A stretch of DNA of 64,000 bases from Methylophaga thalassica MP (GCF_000214595.1 NZ_AFIG01000003.1:496001-560000); one strand, 5' to 3'; shown: positions 38,347 through 48,412, counted from the first letter of the stretch. Made by a program: numbers and translations. Notes: generated by a model from the sequence alone, not told the origin.

Positions 38347-39233
38347 TTTCCCACCGACACAATACTGTAATGAATGACCAGACTGATAAAAATAATCAAT
38401 CCAACCCAGTTATTATTTAAAAATGCTTGTAAACAGCGTTGTGGCTGCCGGTCTTTTGCCAAAAACTGTTGATAGACAAACAGGGCACTAGCCAGACACA
38501 ACCCCAAATAAAAAATAAAGCTCATCTCTAATTGCAGGCCGACTAATACCATCACCACGATATAGGCGACTTGCATAATGCCCTGAATAATCAGGTCATC
38601 ATCACCAAATAACACGGCTGTTGATTTGACCCCAGCCAACAGATCATCTTCCCTGTCTGCCATCGCATAAAATGTGTCGTACATCGTTGTCCAGATAATA
38701 TTAGCCAGAAACAATAACCAGGCCATCACCGGAACCGTATTCGTCTGTGCTGCAAATGTCATGGGAATCGCCCAACCAAATGCCATGCCCAGATAAATCT
38801 GAGGGAAATAGGTGTAGCGTTTCATGAAAGGGTAAGTCGCTGCCAGAAAGACACCACCCAACGATAACCAGATGGTCAAACTATTCAGCAAGGACACCAG
38901 AATAAAGGCCACCAAGGCCATGCCTATAAAGACATACACCGCTTGTCTGGCCGTTAACTCACCCGTCGCCAGAGGACGGTTTTGTGTTCGCCAGACGCTG
39001 CCATCTATTTCCCTGTCGGCAAAATCATTAATCGCACAGCCTGCTGAACGCATTAAAATCACACCTAAAATGAATACGATTAACACCGTGAGATCAGGCA
39101 TGCCTTCAGCAGCAATCCACAATGCCGATAATGTTGGCCATAACAAAAGTAAAATGCCAATCGGTCTGTCCAGTCGCATCAACTGGATATAAGGCATGAT
39201 ACGTTGTTGAACCTTGCTCACACATGACTCCAT
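38343..39233 (-). CDS. ubiA: 4-hydroxybenzoate octaprenyltransferase
   Basis: A membrane prenyltransferase of ubiquinone synthesis, 296 residues with about eight helices. The two aspartate motifs are NDFADREID (about 80-88) and DREDDLLAGVKST (about 204-216), with YDTFYAMADRE between them. It overlaps ubiC. An internal ATG at 39197 is a possible alternative start. Confidence 0.95.
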   Translation of the reverse strand: MESCVSKVQQRIMPYIQLMRLDRPIGILLLLWPTLSALWIAAEGMPDLTVLIVFILGVILMRSAGCAINDFADREIDGSVWRTQNRPLATGELTARQAVYVFIGMALVAFILVSLLNSLTIWLSLGGVFLAATYPFMKRYTYFPQIYLGMAFGWAIPMTFAAQTNTVPVMAWLLFLANIIWTTMYDTFYAMADREDDLLAGVKSTAVLFGDDDLIIQGIMQVAYIVVMVLVGLQLEMSFIFYLGLCLASALFVYQQFLAKDRQPQRCLQAFLNNNWVGLIIFISLVIHYSIVSVGK

Positions 39234-39760
39234 TTTTCTGATGGCAAAAATATTTCACACACAAGTACTGGGTTACCTTTCAAGTAAAAACATGACCGTC
39301 TTGCCCATAAAATATCAGGACGTATGTCCAACCACTCGGTCGCTAATTGATACAACCAATGCTGCGACGTTAAACACGCGACCTGAATATCACTTCGGCT
39401 TAATGTTGGCTCATCAAATAACATCTGGCCTAATGGTTTTGTACCTAGGTTATCGAACCGAGACGGCAAGACTTGATAGGTGGATTGAGGAATAATCGTT
39501 CGGGCATAAATTTCCGGTCTGTCACCATCACACAATAAAACCTCACGCTCCAGTTGAATACGCCGTAATGGTTGCTGAAGAAATAGGCTTTCTTCAGGCA
39601 AAGCGGTATGCCAGTCATAATGTAATAACTCGACATTCACTGCTTGCTCACTGACCGATTGCAGTCGCTTGGTCAGTGATCCGCTATCCGTCAGCCACTC
39701 GCGTAAGTCATACGGTAATGATGGCTTACGAGCTGGCAGCCAGTTTGTCCAATGCTTCAT
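39218..39760 (-). CDS. ubiC: Chorismate lyase
   Basis: Removes pyruvate from chorismate to give 4-hydroxybenzoate, the substrate of UbiA. The 180-residue protein has WLTDSGSLTKRL (about 23-34), with the conserved arginine, and a LQQPLRRIQLEREVLL strand near 60-75. The family is poorly conserved, so context with ubiA is important. Ends inside the ubiA start. Confidence 0.9.
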   Translation of the reverse strand: MKHWTNWLPARKPSLPYDLREWLTDSGSLTKRLQSVSEQAVNVELLHYDWHTALPEESLFLQQPLRRIQLEREVLLCDGDRPEIYARTIIPQSTYQVLPSRFDNLGTKPLGQMLFDEPTLSRSDIQVACLTSQHWLYQLATEWLDIRPDILWARRSCFYLKGNPVLVCEIFLPSEKWSHV

Positions 39761-39775
39761 TCAAAATCCAACTAA

Positions 39776-41863
39776 TTAAACATGCCCAAAATCAAGTTTG
39801 TGGGCAAACCAACGTGTTACTAAGGCCTCGGCTTTGTCCGGCGCTAACTCCAGCATTTTATTGGCCGCCTGTTCCATCACCGTTAACAGTTCCTGATCTT
39901 CCAGTAAATTAGCAACGCGAAATTGCGGCAGACCAGTTTGACGAGTGCCGAGAACTTCACCAGGGCCTCGGATTTCCAGATCACGCTGAGCAATCACAAA
40001 ACCATCATTACTTTCACGCAGACATTTTAATCTGGCCTGACCGTTCTCAGACAGTGGCGCATGGTACATCAAAACACAATGACTCTCGATCTGGCCACGT
40101 CCGACCCGGCCACGCAACTGATGTAACTGTGCCAGCCCTAGTCGCTCGGCATTCTCAATCACCATCAAACTGGCATTAGGCACATCCACACCGACCTCAA
40201 TCACCGTGGTCGCCACCAGCATATCCAGTTCTCCAGACTTGAACGCCGTCATCACCTGCTCTTTTTGTGCTGATTTCATGCGGCCATGGACCAGACCGAT
40301 TTTCAAATCTGGTAAGCAATCCTGCAAGGTAGTCGCGGTATCTTCCGCCGCCTGACACTGCAAATGTTCAGACTCTTCAATTAAGGTACACACCCAGTAG
40401 ACTTGACGGTGCTGTTGGCAAGCGGCATGGACACGTTCAATCACATCCTGCCGTCGGCCATCTGAAACGACCACTGTTGTGACTGGTGTTCTTCCGGGCG
40501 GTAACTCATCAATCACCGAGACACTTAGGTCGGCATAAGCGGTCATCGCCAGTGTGCGGGGAATCGGGGTTGCTGTCATCACCAGTTGGTGTGGCATGGT
40601 ATCCACATCACGGCCTTTATCTCGTAAGGCCAGACGCTGATGTACGCCAAAGCGATGTTGCTCATCAATAATGACTAAACCCAGCTGATTAAATACCACT
40701 TCATCCTGAAATAAGGCATGGGTGCCTACTGCTACTTTAATCTCACCGGACTTTAGCTGTTCTAATACCTGTCGGCGTTCTGCTGCGGTCTGTTTTCCAG
40801 CGCACCAGCCTACTTTCATACCCAATGGCGTCAGCCATTGTGTAAAGGTCTTGAAATGTTGTTCTGCCAGTAGCTCTGTTGGCGCCATCATCACTGCTTG
40901 TGCACCAGCACTGACAGCATCAATAGCGGCAAGTGCCGCGACAACGGTTTTGCCTGAGCCCACATCTCCCTGTACCAATCGCTGCATCGGAAACGGCTTG
41001 CTCATATCCGCTTCAATTTCCGTTAGTACTCGTTGCTGCGCTTTGGTTAACGGAAATGGCAATTGATTTAACAAGGCTTCGCGCTGTGCCGGGTCTGGAT
41101 TTAATGCTGGTGCCCGATGATGTTGTGTCTGCTGACGCAGCTTTTTCATGGTCAGTTGCTGAGCCAGTAACTCTTCATAAGCCAGTCGTTTTTGTGCAGG
41201 ATGTTGCCTGTCGATCAGTTGCTGGACAGGTGCATCTGGCGGCGGTTGATGCACAAACTTCAAGGCCTCCGTCAGAGAAAAATCAGCCACATTGTGACAA
41301 CGGGCTTCAGGTATCACTAACTCTGGCATCAAGCCATTTTCAAGACTGGCAAGCGCCTGTGTGATCAGTTTACGCAGGGAAAGTTGATGAAGTCCTTCTG
41401 TAGTCGGATACACCGGTGTCAGTTCAGAATCGACCGGCACAATTTTACCGGCATCGATTAACTGATATTCAGGATGTACCATCTCAAAACTGGAAGGCCC
41501 ATTACGTACTTCACCAAAACAGCGAATCTTCCGGCCTTTTTCCAGCTGCAATTGTTGAGCTTTAGAAAAGTGAAAAAAACGCAGGATCAATGAGCCTGTT
41601 CCGTCAGAGATATGACATAGCAATGAACGACGACGGCCAAATTTGACTTGGGAGAGTTGAATGGTGCCTTCAACCAGAACTTCCTGTTGCAATCTCAATG
41701 CACCAAGCGGCATTAAGCGGGTACGGTCCTGATAGCGGAGAGGAAGATGAAACAGCAGGTCCTGGACCTGCTGTACACCAATTTTGACAAGACGTTCGGC
41801 GACTTTTCCGCCCACGCCTTTTAATGAAGTCACGGGTTGTGATAATCCATTATCCGCCACCAC
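39776..41863 (-). CDS. recG: ATP-dependent DNA helicase RecG
   Basis: A 695-residue branch-migration helicase for stalled forks. A wedge/OB domain fills residues 1-190; helicase motifs follow: GDVGSGKTVVA (Walker A), DEQHRFGV (motif II), TATPIPRTLA (III) and QLRGRVGRG (VI). Start is GTG with an AGGAGG ribosome site. Confidence 0.95.
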   Translation of the reverse strand: MVADNGLSQPVTSLKGVGGKVAERLVKIGVQQVQDLLFHLPLRYQDRTRLMPLGALRLQQEVLVEGTIQLSQVKFGRRRSLLCHISDGTGSLILRFFHFSKAQQLQLEKGRKIRCFGEVRNGPSSFEMVHPEYQLIDAGKIVPVDSELTPVYPTTEGLHQLSLRKLITQALASLENGLMPELVIPEARCHNVADFSLTEALKFVHQPPPDAPVQQLIDRQHPAQKRLAYEELLAQQLTMKKLRQQTQHHRAPALNPDPAQREALLNQLPFPLTKAQQRVLTEIEADMSKPFPMQRLVQGDVGSGKTVVAALAAIDAVSAGAQAVMMAPTELLAEQHFKTFTQWLTPLGMKVGWCAGKQTAAERRQVLEQLKSGEIKVAVGTHALFQDEVVFNQLGLVIIDEQHRFGVHQRLALRDKGRDVDTMPHQLVMTATPIPRTLAMTAYADLSVSVIDELPPGRTPVTTVVVSDGRRQDVIERVHAACQQHRQVYWVCTLIEESEHLQCQAAEDTATTLQDCLPDLKIGLVHGRMKSAQKEQVMTAFKSGELDMLVATTVIEVGVDVPNASLMVIENAERLGLAQLHQLRGRVGRGQIESHCVLMYHAPLSENGQARLKCLRESNDGFVIAQRDLEIRGPGEVLGTRQTGLPQFRVANLLEDQELLTVMEQAANKMLELAPDKAEALVTRWFAHKLDFGHV

Positions 41864-41889
41864 AACCTTAACCTCCTAAAGGTTAATAA

Positions 41890-42276
41890 TTACGCATTAA
41901 GATGCAGAATTGCATCCATTTCCACAGGCACATCTTTCGGTAAAGAAGCCACGCCGATCGCTGCACGTGCTGGATAAGGCTGCTCAAAATACTCCGCCAT
42001 AATTTCATTAACAGCACCGAAATAGCTTAAGTCGGTCAGGTAAATATTCAACTTCACCACATCCTGCAAACTACCACCAGCCGCTTTGGCTACCGCAGAC
42101 AAATTATCAAATACACGTTTAACCTGTGTATTAAAGTCACCTTCGATAACGGTCATTGTTTCGGGTACCAATGGAATCTGCCCTGACAGGTAAACCACAT
42201 CACCCACTTTTACTGCTTGTGAGTATGTGCCAATAGCTTCAGGGGCATCCGCTGTATGAATAATTTCGCGAGACAT
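41890..42276 (-). CDS. ridA: RidA family reactive intermediate deaminase
   Basis: A 128-residue enzyme that hydrolyses reactive enamine/imine products of pyridoxal-phosphate enzymes. [21 protein letters not shown] and [20 protein letters not shown] are present, including the substrate-binding arginine near 105. It is located between spoT and recG, an arrangement common in this class. Confidence 0.94.
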   Translation of the reverse strand: MSREIIHTADAPEAIGTYSQAVKVGDVVYLSGQIPLVPETMTVIEGDFNTQVKRVFDNLSAVAKAAGGSLQDVVKLNIYLTDLSYFGAVNEIMAEYFEQPYPARAAIGVASLPKDVPVEMDAILHLNA

Positions 42277-42300
42277 TCATTTCTCCATCAAAGTCTGGTT

Positions 42301-44457
42301 TTAATTAATACGAGTAATTCTTTCTACCATGTCGAGGCGACGTAAGCGGCGGATAACACGCGCTAAATGCTGGCGATTAGCGACTTCGATGGTCAGACGT
42401 AAATCAGAGTAGCCACCATCACGCTCATCAACGACAACATTGTCGATATTGGAATCGGACTCAGATACCACGGCTGCAATCGTCGCGAGGACGCCACGTT
42501 GGTTTTTCACATGAATCATAATATCGACCGGGAAGTCACGTGATACGTCAGGCGACCAGGCCACATCCAGCCATTTTTCATTTTGCACGCGTAAATGCGA
42601 GGTATTTTTACAGCCACGTTGGTGAATAATGATGCCACGACCACTACTGACATAACCATGAATTGGATCACCCGGAATCGGATGACAACAACGGGCAAAG
42701 CTCACCACCATACCCTCGGTACCAGCAATCATCAGTGCCTGCGCTTCTGTATCCGGCGTTGATTCATGCACCAGTTTCTGGGCAATCAATAAAGCAGAAT
42801 GGTTACCGAGACCGATATCCTCTAATAAGTCATCAAATTGTTTCAGTTCAAACTCATTAATCAGCTCGTTGAAGCGTTCAACCGGAATTTCATCCAGATT
42901 AGTCGAGAACGCGGTCAGGTGTTTGTTTAACAAACGACGTCCGAGTAACACCGCTTCTTCGGTCTGCAAATGACGTAAATAATTACGAATATTGGTTCGC
43001 GCTTTCGCCGTCACCACAAAATTGAGCCAGGCAGGATTTGGATGTGAAGCGGGTGAAGTAATGATTTCCACTGACTCACCGGTTTCCAGCTGACTGCTCA
43101 GCGGCACCAGATGACGGCCGACACGGGCAGCGACACAGTTGTTACCCACATCGCTATGAACAGCATAAGCAAAGTCGACCGCTGTAGCGCCACGTGGCAG
43201 TGTCAGAATTTCCCCTTTTGGCGTCGACACATAAATTTCGTCTGGGAATAAATCGATACGCAGATTTTCCAGAAACTCCATTGAGTCACCAGAGCCTTTC
43301 TGCATTTCCAGAATGCCTTGCAGCCATTGGCGTGCTTTACGGTGGGCTAAATTATTACCCACTGATTCACCGGTTTTGTATAACCAGTGAGCAGCAACAC
43401 CCGCTTCTGCCATGTGATCCATATCACGGGAACGAATCTGCACTTCAATAGGCACACCATAAGGACCAAACAACACCGTATGTAATGATTGGTAGCCATT
43501 GGCTTTAGGAATCGCAATATAATCTTTGAATTTACCTTGTACCGGTTTGTAGAGGTTATGCACCACCCCCAGCATCCGATAGCAGGCGTCCACATCATCG
43601 ACGATAATGCGGAAAGCGTACACATCCATCACCTCAGAGAATGACAGTTGTTTACTGACCATTTTTTTGTACAGGCTATACAGGTTTTTCTCACGACCCT
43701 GAATATCAGCACTCAACCCTTCCTGTTCCATTCGATTCAGAATAGACGCAGTGATCTGTGTGACAATTTCTTTGCGGTTACCACGCGATTTTCTTACTGC
43801 ATCTTGAAGCACACGGTAACGAATCGGATACAGAACATGGAACCCCAGGTCTTCCAGCTCACAACGCATTAAATTCATGCCAAGGCGTTGGGCAATGGGC
43901 GCGTAAATATCCAATGTTTCGTTGGCTATGCGACGGCGTTTTTCAGGGCGTAAATGACCCAGCGTGCGCATATTGTGGAGACGGTCTGCCAGCTTAACGA
44001 TAATAACGCGGATATCACGTGACATCGCCAGTAGCATTTTTCTTAAGTTTTCAGCCTGAGCATGCTTTTGCGTTTCAAAAGCGGCTTTTGCTAATTTGGT
44101 AACACCTTCAACTAACTCACCGACTTCTTCACCAAATTCAGCGGCCAGGTCAGCTTTTGTCAGAGCAGTGTCTTCAATCACATCATGAAGCAATCCGGCC
44201 ATGATGCATTCATAATCCATATGCATCATGGCCAGAACATGGGCGACGGCTAACGGATGGGTGATGTATCGCTCGCCACTCCGGCGAGTTTGGCCTTCAT
44301 GTGCGTTATCCGCGAAATGATAGGCTCTTCGTATCGCATCGACCTGGCCTGATTCCAGGTAATTTGCCGTCGCATAGCACAAGTCATCTATTGTCAGTTT
44401 GGGTTCTGACTCCTGGATAAAATCCAGTTCAGAAGCAACGGATGGCTTGGCACTCAC
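42301..44457 (-). CDS. spoT: Bifunctional (p)ppGpp synthetase/hydrolase
   Basis: A 718-residue protein. The hydrolase domain has ITHPLAVAHVL and LLHDVIEDT (HD motif), so hydrolysis should be intact. The synthetase domain has KFKDYIAIPKANGYQSLHT and VPIEVQIRS. TGS (about 400-460) and C-terminal ACT domains complete it. The rpoZ-spoT gene pair is typical for Gammaproteobacteria, and the length fits SpoT. Confidence 0.95.
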   Translation of the reverse strand: MSAKPSVASELDFIQESEPKLTIDDLCYATANYLESGQVDAIRRAYHFADNAHEGQTRRSGERYITHPLAVAHVLAMMHMDYECIMAGLLHDVIEDTALTKADLAAEFGEEVGELVEGVTKLAKAAFETQKHAQAENLRKMLLAMSRDIRVIIVKLADRLHNMRTLGHLRPEKRRRIANETLDIYAPIAQRLGMNLMRCELEDLGFHVLYPIRYRVLQDAVRKSRGNRKEIVTQITASILNRMEQEGLSADIQGREKNLYSLYKKMVSKQLSFSEVMDVYAFRIIVDDVDACYRMLGVVHNLYKPVQGKFKDYIAIPKANGYQSLHTVLFGPYGVPIEVQIRSRDMDHMAEAGVAAHWLYKTGESVGNNLAHRKARQWLQGILEMQKGSGDSMEFLENLRIDLFPDEIYVSTPKGEILTLPRGATAVDFAYAVHSDVGNNCVAARVGRHLVPLSSQLETGESVEIITSPASHPNPAWLNFVVTAKARTNIRNYLRHLQTEEAVLLGRRLLNKHLTAFSTNLDEIPVERFNELINEFELKQFDDLLEDIGLGNHSALLIAQKLVHESTPDTEAQALMIAGTEGMVVSFARCCHPIPGDPIHGYVSSGRGIIIHQRGCKNTSHLRVQNEKWLDVAWSPDVSRDFPVDIMIHVKNQRGVLATIAAVVSESDSNIDNVVVDERDGGYSDLRLTIEVANRQHLARVIRRLRRLDMVERITRIN

Positions 44458-44463
44458 TGTCGT

Positions 44464-44724
44464 TTATTCTTCCGTTTGTAATTCTTCGTCACTGACGATG
44501 CTTTCAGCAGCATGTTCACGGGCATTGGTCTTTTCGAGAATTTCACGACCAACTAAACCTGCAGCAATCTCACGTAACGCTAGAACAGTAGGTTTGTCAT
44601 TATCAATGCTGACCATAGCGTCATCACCCATGGCGATTTCACGAGCACGTTTTGAAGCAACCAGGACTAATTGGAAACGGTTATCAACATTTTCTAAACA
44701 ATCTTCAACAGTAGTACGAGCCAT
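44464..44724 (-). CDS. rpoZ: RNA polymerase omega subunit
   Basis: An 86-residue protein: [20 protein letters not shown] at the start and a [15 protein letters not shown] block near 45-60 are diagnostic. It helps assemble RNA polymerase and contributes to the ppGpp site. Located between gmk and spoT. Confidence 0.96.
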   Translation of the reverse strand: MARTTVEDCLENVDNRFQLVLVASKRAREIAMGDDAMVSIDNDKPTVLALREIAAGLVGREILEKTNAREHAAESIVSDEELQTEE

Positions 44725-44769
44725 GGTTTTTCCCAGTTAAAATTTAAAGAATCAATTTTACGAAATATC

Positions 44770-45387
44770 TTAGCTTTGAGCCAGTAATTCAGCGATTAAG
44801 TCCGCTTGAATATTTTTTTGAATCGCTAAGGAATGACGCTGTGCAACGATGATAGATGACAAACTGGTCAGTGCCTGTTCAAAATCATCATTGACGATTA
44901 TGTAGTCAAATTCAACATAGTGCGAGATTTCATTCTCTGCATCACGCATACGTCTGGAAATGACATCCTCATTATCCTGACCGCGATTGCGTAAGCGTTG
45001 TTCCAAAGTCGCTTTTGATGGCGGCAGAATGAATATGCCAATCGCTTGCTGGAAATTGTTTCTGACTTGTTGCGCACCCTGCCAGTCAATTTCCAGAATG
45101 ACGTCAAAGCCTTCACTTAATAAGGTTTCAACTGTTTCAGAAGATGTGCCGTAGCTGTTATCAAATACCGTGGCTGACTCTAGAAACTGGCCAGCATCTC
45201 GCATCGCTGAAAAGGTTTGCTGATCAACAAAATGGTAATCCTTGCCATCGATCTCACCATCACGAGGAGCCCGAGTTGTGTGTGAGACTGATAGTTTAAT
45301 TTCAGCATGCTGTGCAATAAGCGCATTGACCAAACTCGTTTTGCCCGCACCTGACGGTGCAGCCACAATAAAAAGATTACCCATCAT
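44770..45387 (-). CDS. gmk: Guanylate kinase
   Basis: Phosphorylates GMP to GDP. The 205-residue version begins MMGNLFIVAAPSGAGKTSLV with the P-loop; HTTRAPRDGEIDGKDYHFV and the RGQDNEDVISRRM lid follow. The frame is open 21 codons further, but this extension is not family-like; neither start has a clear ribosome site. Confidence 0.94.
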   Translation of the reverse strand: MMGNLFIVAAPSGAGKTSLVNALIAQHAEIKLSVSHTTRAPRDGEIDGKDYHFVDQQTFSAMRDAGQFLESATVFDNSYGTSSETVETLLSEGFDVILEIDWQGAQQVRNNFQQAIGIFILPPSKATLEQRLRNRGQDNEDVISRRMRDAENEISHYVEFDYIIVNDDFEQALTSLSSIIVAQRHSLAIQKNIQADLIAELLAQS

Positions 45388-45732
45388 ATAATTCTGAACG
45401 CTGTTAGGAATAATTGGGCAATTATGACAAAAAGTCCTGTGTTTCACCATGAAGGATCTAATGCTGCCTCTATTTTCATAAATAAACCGATCTAAATGAT
45501 GAACATAAGCAACTATTTTTATTAAGCCAATTCACATTGGCACAATTATCAATCATAATGATTGTGCGCAACAAATTATGTGCACTAGTACCAAGGTACA
45601 ATATAAAAATAATTGTCCATGCATATAATTATCACAGCGTAACAAACTAGTGGAATTACCGACGATTCCTTCATAACTTCTTTGAAAGCAAACTAGTTCA
45701 GCGATTAACTACTTCCTCATTTGGAGGGGAAA
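45388..45732. other. Regulatory region between gmk and the PEP-CTERM-type gene
   Basis: Non-coding. It holds an inverted repeat, GCACAAT (45540-45546)/ATTGTGC (45561-45567), and three ACTAGT sites (45584-45589, 45646-45651, 45692-45697), two of them as the direct repeat CAAACTAGT. A TATAAT lies at 45624-45629. The spacing of the ACTAGT sites suggests regulator binding, but none can be assigned. Confidence 0.4.
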
Positions 45733-46383
45733 ATGAAAATATTAAAGACTTTAGCAGGTGTGGCTCTGTCACTCTTCATTGCAGGTTCAGCTTCCGCTGC
45801 TCACCTCAGCGACAAAGTTATTTATGCGACAAAAAATAAAAAAGAAAGCACAATTCAGCACTTTGCAGGCGCTTATCAGTACGTAAGTACAGATGGTAGC
45901 TTCACCGCTGGTACAGGCCCGGATTACGCATATCAAATCAATCCAGAGGCAACAACAAACTCGGTTAAACAAGACCAGTTAAACACCGCGTTTAATGCTG
46001 CTGAAGCTTCTGGTAATTATTCTGAACTGGTTGGCTACGATGTATCAGATTTTTACAGCACGGGTTCCTACCCTGCGGCTACAGAAAGCACCGACTTTTT
46101 CACCTCAGATGTGTTTTCAACCGGCTATGTGAATACAAGCTCACTCGGTCTGACATTTGAAGGCATCATGATCAAATCAGGTAACACTACCCTTGTCGCC
46201 TTATTCAGTGATGCGATTTCAGAGTTGTATTTCAAAACCTTTATTAAACAGGGCATTTCTCATATTGCCTTGTTCAACACAGCCCCTATCTCTGCAGTGC
46301 CAGTGCCTGCCGCTTTATGGCTGTTTGCTCCAGCATTACTTGGTTTAGTTGGTTTCCGTAGAAGGCAATCAGAGATTAAGTAA
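45733..46383 (+). CDS. Exported protein with VPLPA/PEP-CTERM-type sorting signal
   Basis: A 216-residue secreted protein. The signal peptide covers residues 1-22 (MKILKTLAGVALSLFIAGSA). The C-terminus has VPVPAALWLFAPALLGLVG followed by FRRRQ, i.e. motif, membrane helix and basic end, recognised by an exosortase and then anchored or released. The mature domain (about 23-185) is not recognised. The ATG is preceded by GGAGGGG. No exosortase is in the window. Confidence 0.85.
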   Translation: MKILKTLAGVALSLFIAGSASAAHLSDKVIYATKNKKESTIQHFAGAYQYVSTDGSFTAGTGPDYAYQINPEATTNSVKQDQLNTAFNAAEASGNYSELVGYDVSDFYSTGSYPAATESTDFFTSDVFSTGYVNTSSLGLTFEGIMIKSGNTTLVALFSDAISELYFKTFIKQGISHIALFNTAPISAVPVPAALWLFAPALLGLVGFRRRQSEIK

Positions 46384-46923
46384 GATTGTCGTAAAAGCTC
46401 AAAAAAACGCGGCCAAAAGCCGCGTTTTTTTATGTCTGATTGAAAAGATTTTCAATCACTCAATATTCTGGATCTGCTCATTGAGTAGCGGCCTAGACTC
46501 TAACCAACTCAATAACTTACCGAGAATAAACCGTTCAAAAATGCCTGTTTGCCCACCAAACTGCCCACCACTTGTCTATGGCTTTTACGAAATCTTAGTG
46601 GTTAGCAATGGAAAAACAGTGCCGTTTTTATGCTGCTGTTAGGGTTTAAAAATAGCAGTTTTGAAAGGCTTTATCGAGTACGATTTCTGTCAATATAGCT
46701 TTGCCATTTTTTCACTGGTTCTACACAATAGTAATGAGTCAGCAGAAAGCTCACTTAGCCTGAAATGGACATTATGGTGTCCATTTTAATAGGAATAAGC
46801 TCAATATGGATACTATGGTATCCAAGAGAGATAAGACTGAGTGTCGAATGATAAGCATCAGGTCTACAAATTGTTATCCCTAAGGTAACTTTGTGTAGAC
46901 CTTCGGGGCTAGGCAACGCGCCT
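46384..46923. other. Non-coding region at probable island border with several dyads
   Basis: Besides the terminator it contains: GATTGAAAA GA TTTTCAATC (46438-46457); two related operator-like dyads with 7-base arms, ATGGACA...TGTCCAT (46765-46784) and TGGATAC...GTATCCA (46807-46824), 41 bases apart; and an imperfect palindrome of about 43 bases (46860-46902) bounded by AGGTCTACA and TGTAGACCT. No credible gene. The dyads suggest a lost or distant regulator, or recombination sites. Confidence 0.45.
46402..46430 (+). terminator. Strong Rho-independent terminator
   Basis: CGCGGC (46408-46413) pairs with GCCGCG (46419-46424); flanking A and T tracts lengthen the stem and provide the T-run. It ends the PEP-CTERM-type gene and can work in both directions. 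The left border of the genomic island probably lies not far beyond. Confidence 0.9.
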
Positions 46924-48243
46924 TTACCATCTCTCTGGTAAATACTGCGTGAAATACAAAGGCATCACGATATTGGTTTGTTCTAACGCTGAAGAGCCTT
47001 GTGTACCCGTTAACTTAAAGGTTTTACGGGGAGTACATTTTTCAACGTAGGATGCCAACGATTTTGCTCTTGTACGTTTACCACTTTTGACTTCAACAGG
47101 GATGATATCGCCTTCATCGGTCGCCAAAATAAATTCGATTTCGGCGCGGGCGTCATTCCATGAATAGCTTGGGTCAACGCCAATAGCTGTGAGCTCTTGT
47201 TGCACAAAGTTTTCAGCCACATAGCCTTTGTATTCATAGTTTTGTTGCTTAATCTCTTTATAACTGCTGCCCAGCATATGATTGAGCAGGCCCACATCAA
47301 ACAGAAATAGTTTAACCATATTGTCTTTTTTATAGGCCGCCAACGGAGATTTCGGTAATCCTTCAATAGGGTAGTTTGGCAAAGCTAAGCGGCAGCAGTT
47401 AAGCCAATGGATCGCGGTTTCAAAATCGCTATAACGAGATTTACGCTCATGCACATGCTTAAATTTAAAGCGTTTAACTGACTCATCGCTGACAAGTGAT
47501 AGCTGGGCTGGAATGCTATTAAACACCGATTCAATCAGTGTGGCGTCGACCTTGCCCGCGTACTTACCAAAATCGCGGCGATAACCTTCAACTAAATCGG
47601 CATGAATTTTTGTGACTTTTTCAACACGCTCTAGAATGCTTGAATCCTTATACTGATACCAAGCAGAAACGGCTTCCGGCATACCACCCGTAAAAAAATA
47701 GTCGGTTAGTTTATCCATCAATTTAGTATGTACCGCCGGTGTACTTGCTTGACTATCAAATGCTTTGATCAGTGCTTGCTCGTTGGATGCGTAAATAAAT
47801 TCTTGGAAGGTCAGTGGTCGTAAATTGTATTGTTCTACCTTGCCCACAGGGAAGGTGTTGAGCAAACCAATATTTGAACCGCTGGCTGCGACAAAATAGG
47901 ACGGTGCTTTTTCAGCAAAGTACTTTAGTGAGGTAACGGCACGTTCACATTCGCCAATTTCATCTAATATCAGCAGATCGGTTTCTGGGTTGAACGCTTG
48001 GTTGGTTAACAACTCAATGTTCATTACTAGCTCGTCAGGTGACAGAGAGCCATCGAACGCTTCTTTGTAAGCAGGGTTTTCAAGTAAGTCGATACGAAGG
48101 ATGTTGGCAAAGGTGTTCCCAAATAACTCTTGTAGCAGATAGGTTTTACCTGTTTGTCTTGCACCATCGATCAATAATGGCTTGCGCACCGGTTGATTTT
48201 TCCATGCTATTAGGGCGTTTAGTAAGTTGCGCTGCATTGTCAT
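46924..48243 (-). CDS. ATPase with AAA_14 and DUF4143 domains
   Basis: A 439-residue protein. Walker A is GARQTGKTYLLQELFG (about 27-42), Walker B LLILDEIGECERA (about 93-105), and the C-terminal DUF4143 holds an EIEFILATDEGDIIPVEVKSG stretch that looks like a PD-(D/E)XK-type fold. Many bacteria carry several; function is unsettled. A second ATG two codons in (48237) has better ribosome-site spacing. Palindromes lie directly upstream. Confidence 0.85.
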   Translation of the reverse strand: MTMQRNLLNALIAWKNQPVRKPLLIDGARQTGKTYLLQELFGNTFANILRIDLLENPAYKEAFDGSLSPDELVMNIELLTNQAFNPETDLLILDEIGECERAVTSLKYFAEKAPSYFVAASGSNIGLLNTFPVGKVEQYNLRPLTFQEFIYASNEQALIKAFDSQASTPAVHTKLMDKLTDYFFTGGMPEAVSAWYQYKDSSILERVEKVTKIHADLVEGYRRDFGKYAGKVDATLIESVFNSIPAQLSLVSDESVKRFKFKHVHERKSRYSDFETAIHWLNCCRLALPNYPIEGLPKSPLAAYKKDNMVKLFLFDVGLLNHMLGSSYKEIKQQNYEYKGYVAENFVQQELTAIGVDPSYSWNDARAEIEFILATDEGDIIPVEVKSGKRTRAKSLASYVEKCTPRKTFKLTGTQGSSALEQTNIVMPLYFTQYLPERW

Positions 48244-48290
48244 TTCCCGCCAATTAAGACTGTTAACTGCCTGTAGTATAACTCAGTCTA

Positions 48291-48347
48291 CACTTTTACG
48301 CGCAGAAAAGTGAGGAATTTTACATTTTTATGCGCATAAAAGTGTAA
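48291..48347. promoter_or_regulatory. Two related palindromes upstream of the ATPase gene
   Basis: CACTTTTACGCGCAGAAAAG plus TG (48291-48312) and a 28-base near-perfect palindrome (48320-48347; centre TTTTATGCGCATAAAA, ends TTACA/TGTAA) share the layout CACTTTTAxGCGCAxAAAAGTG. Both lie 48-104 bases before the ATPase start, suggesting paired binding of a repressor. Confidence 0.5.
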
Positions 48348-48412
48348 TCCGCAACCTTTGGCATTCAGGGATCCATTTCATCGCCTTGGCCAACGCGCAA
48401 GCTAAACCTAAA

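Noticed and set aside
46349-46642. 97-codon open frame on the plus strand
   Set aside because: It overlaps the end of the PEP-CTERM-type gene and spans the strong terminator, so it is not a plausible gene.
46872-46888. rRNA-like GTTATCCCTAAGGTAAC
   Set aside because: It is the centre of a local palindrome, and no further rRNA similarity is visible around it.
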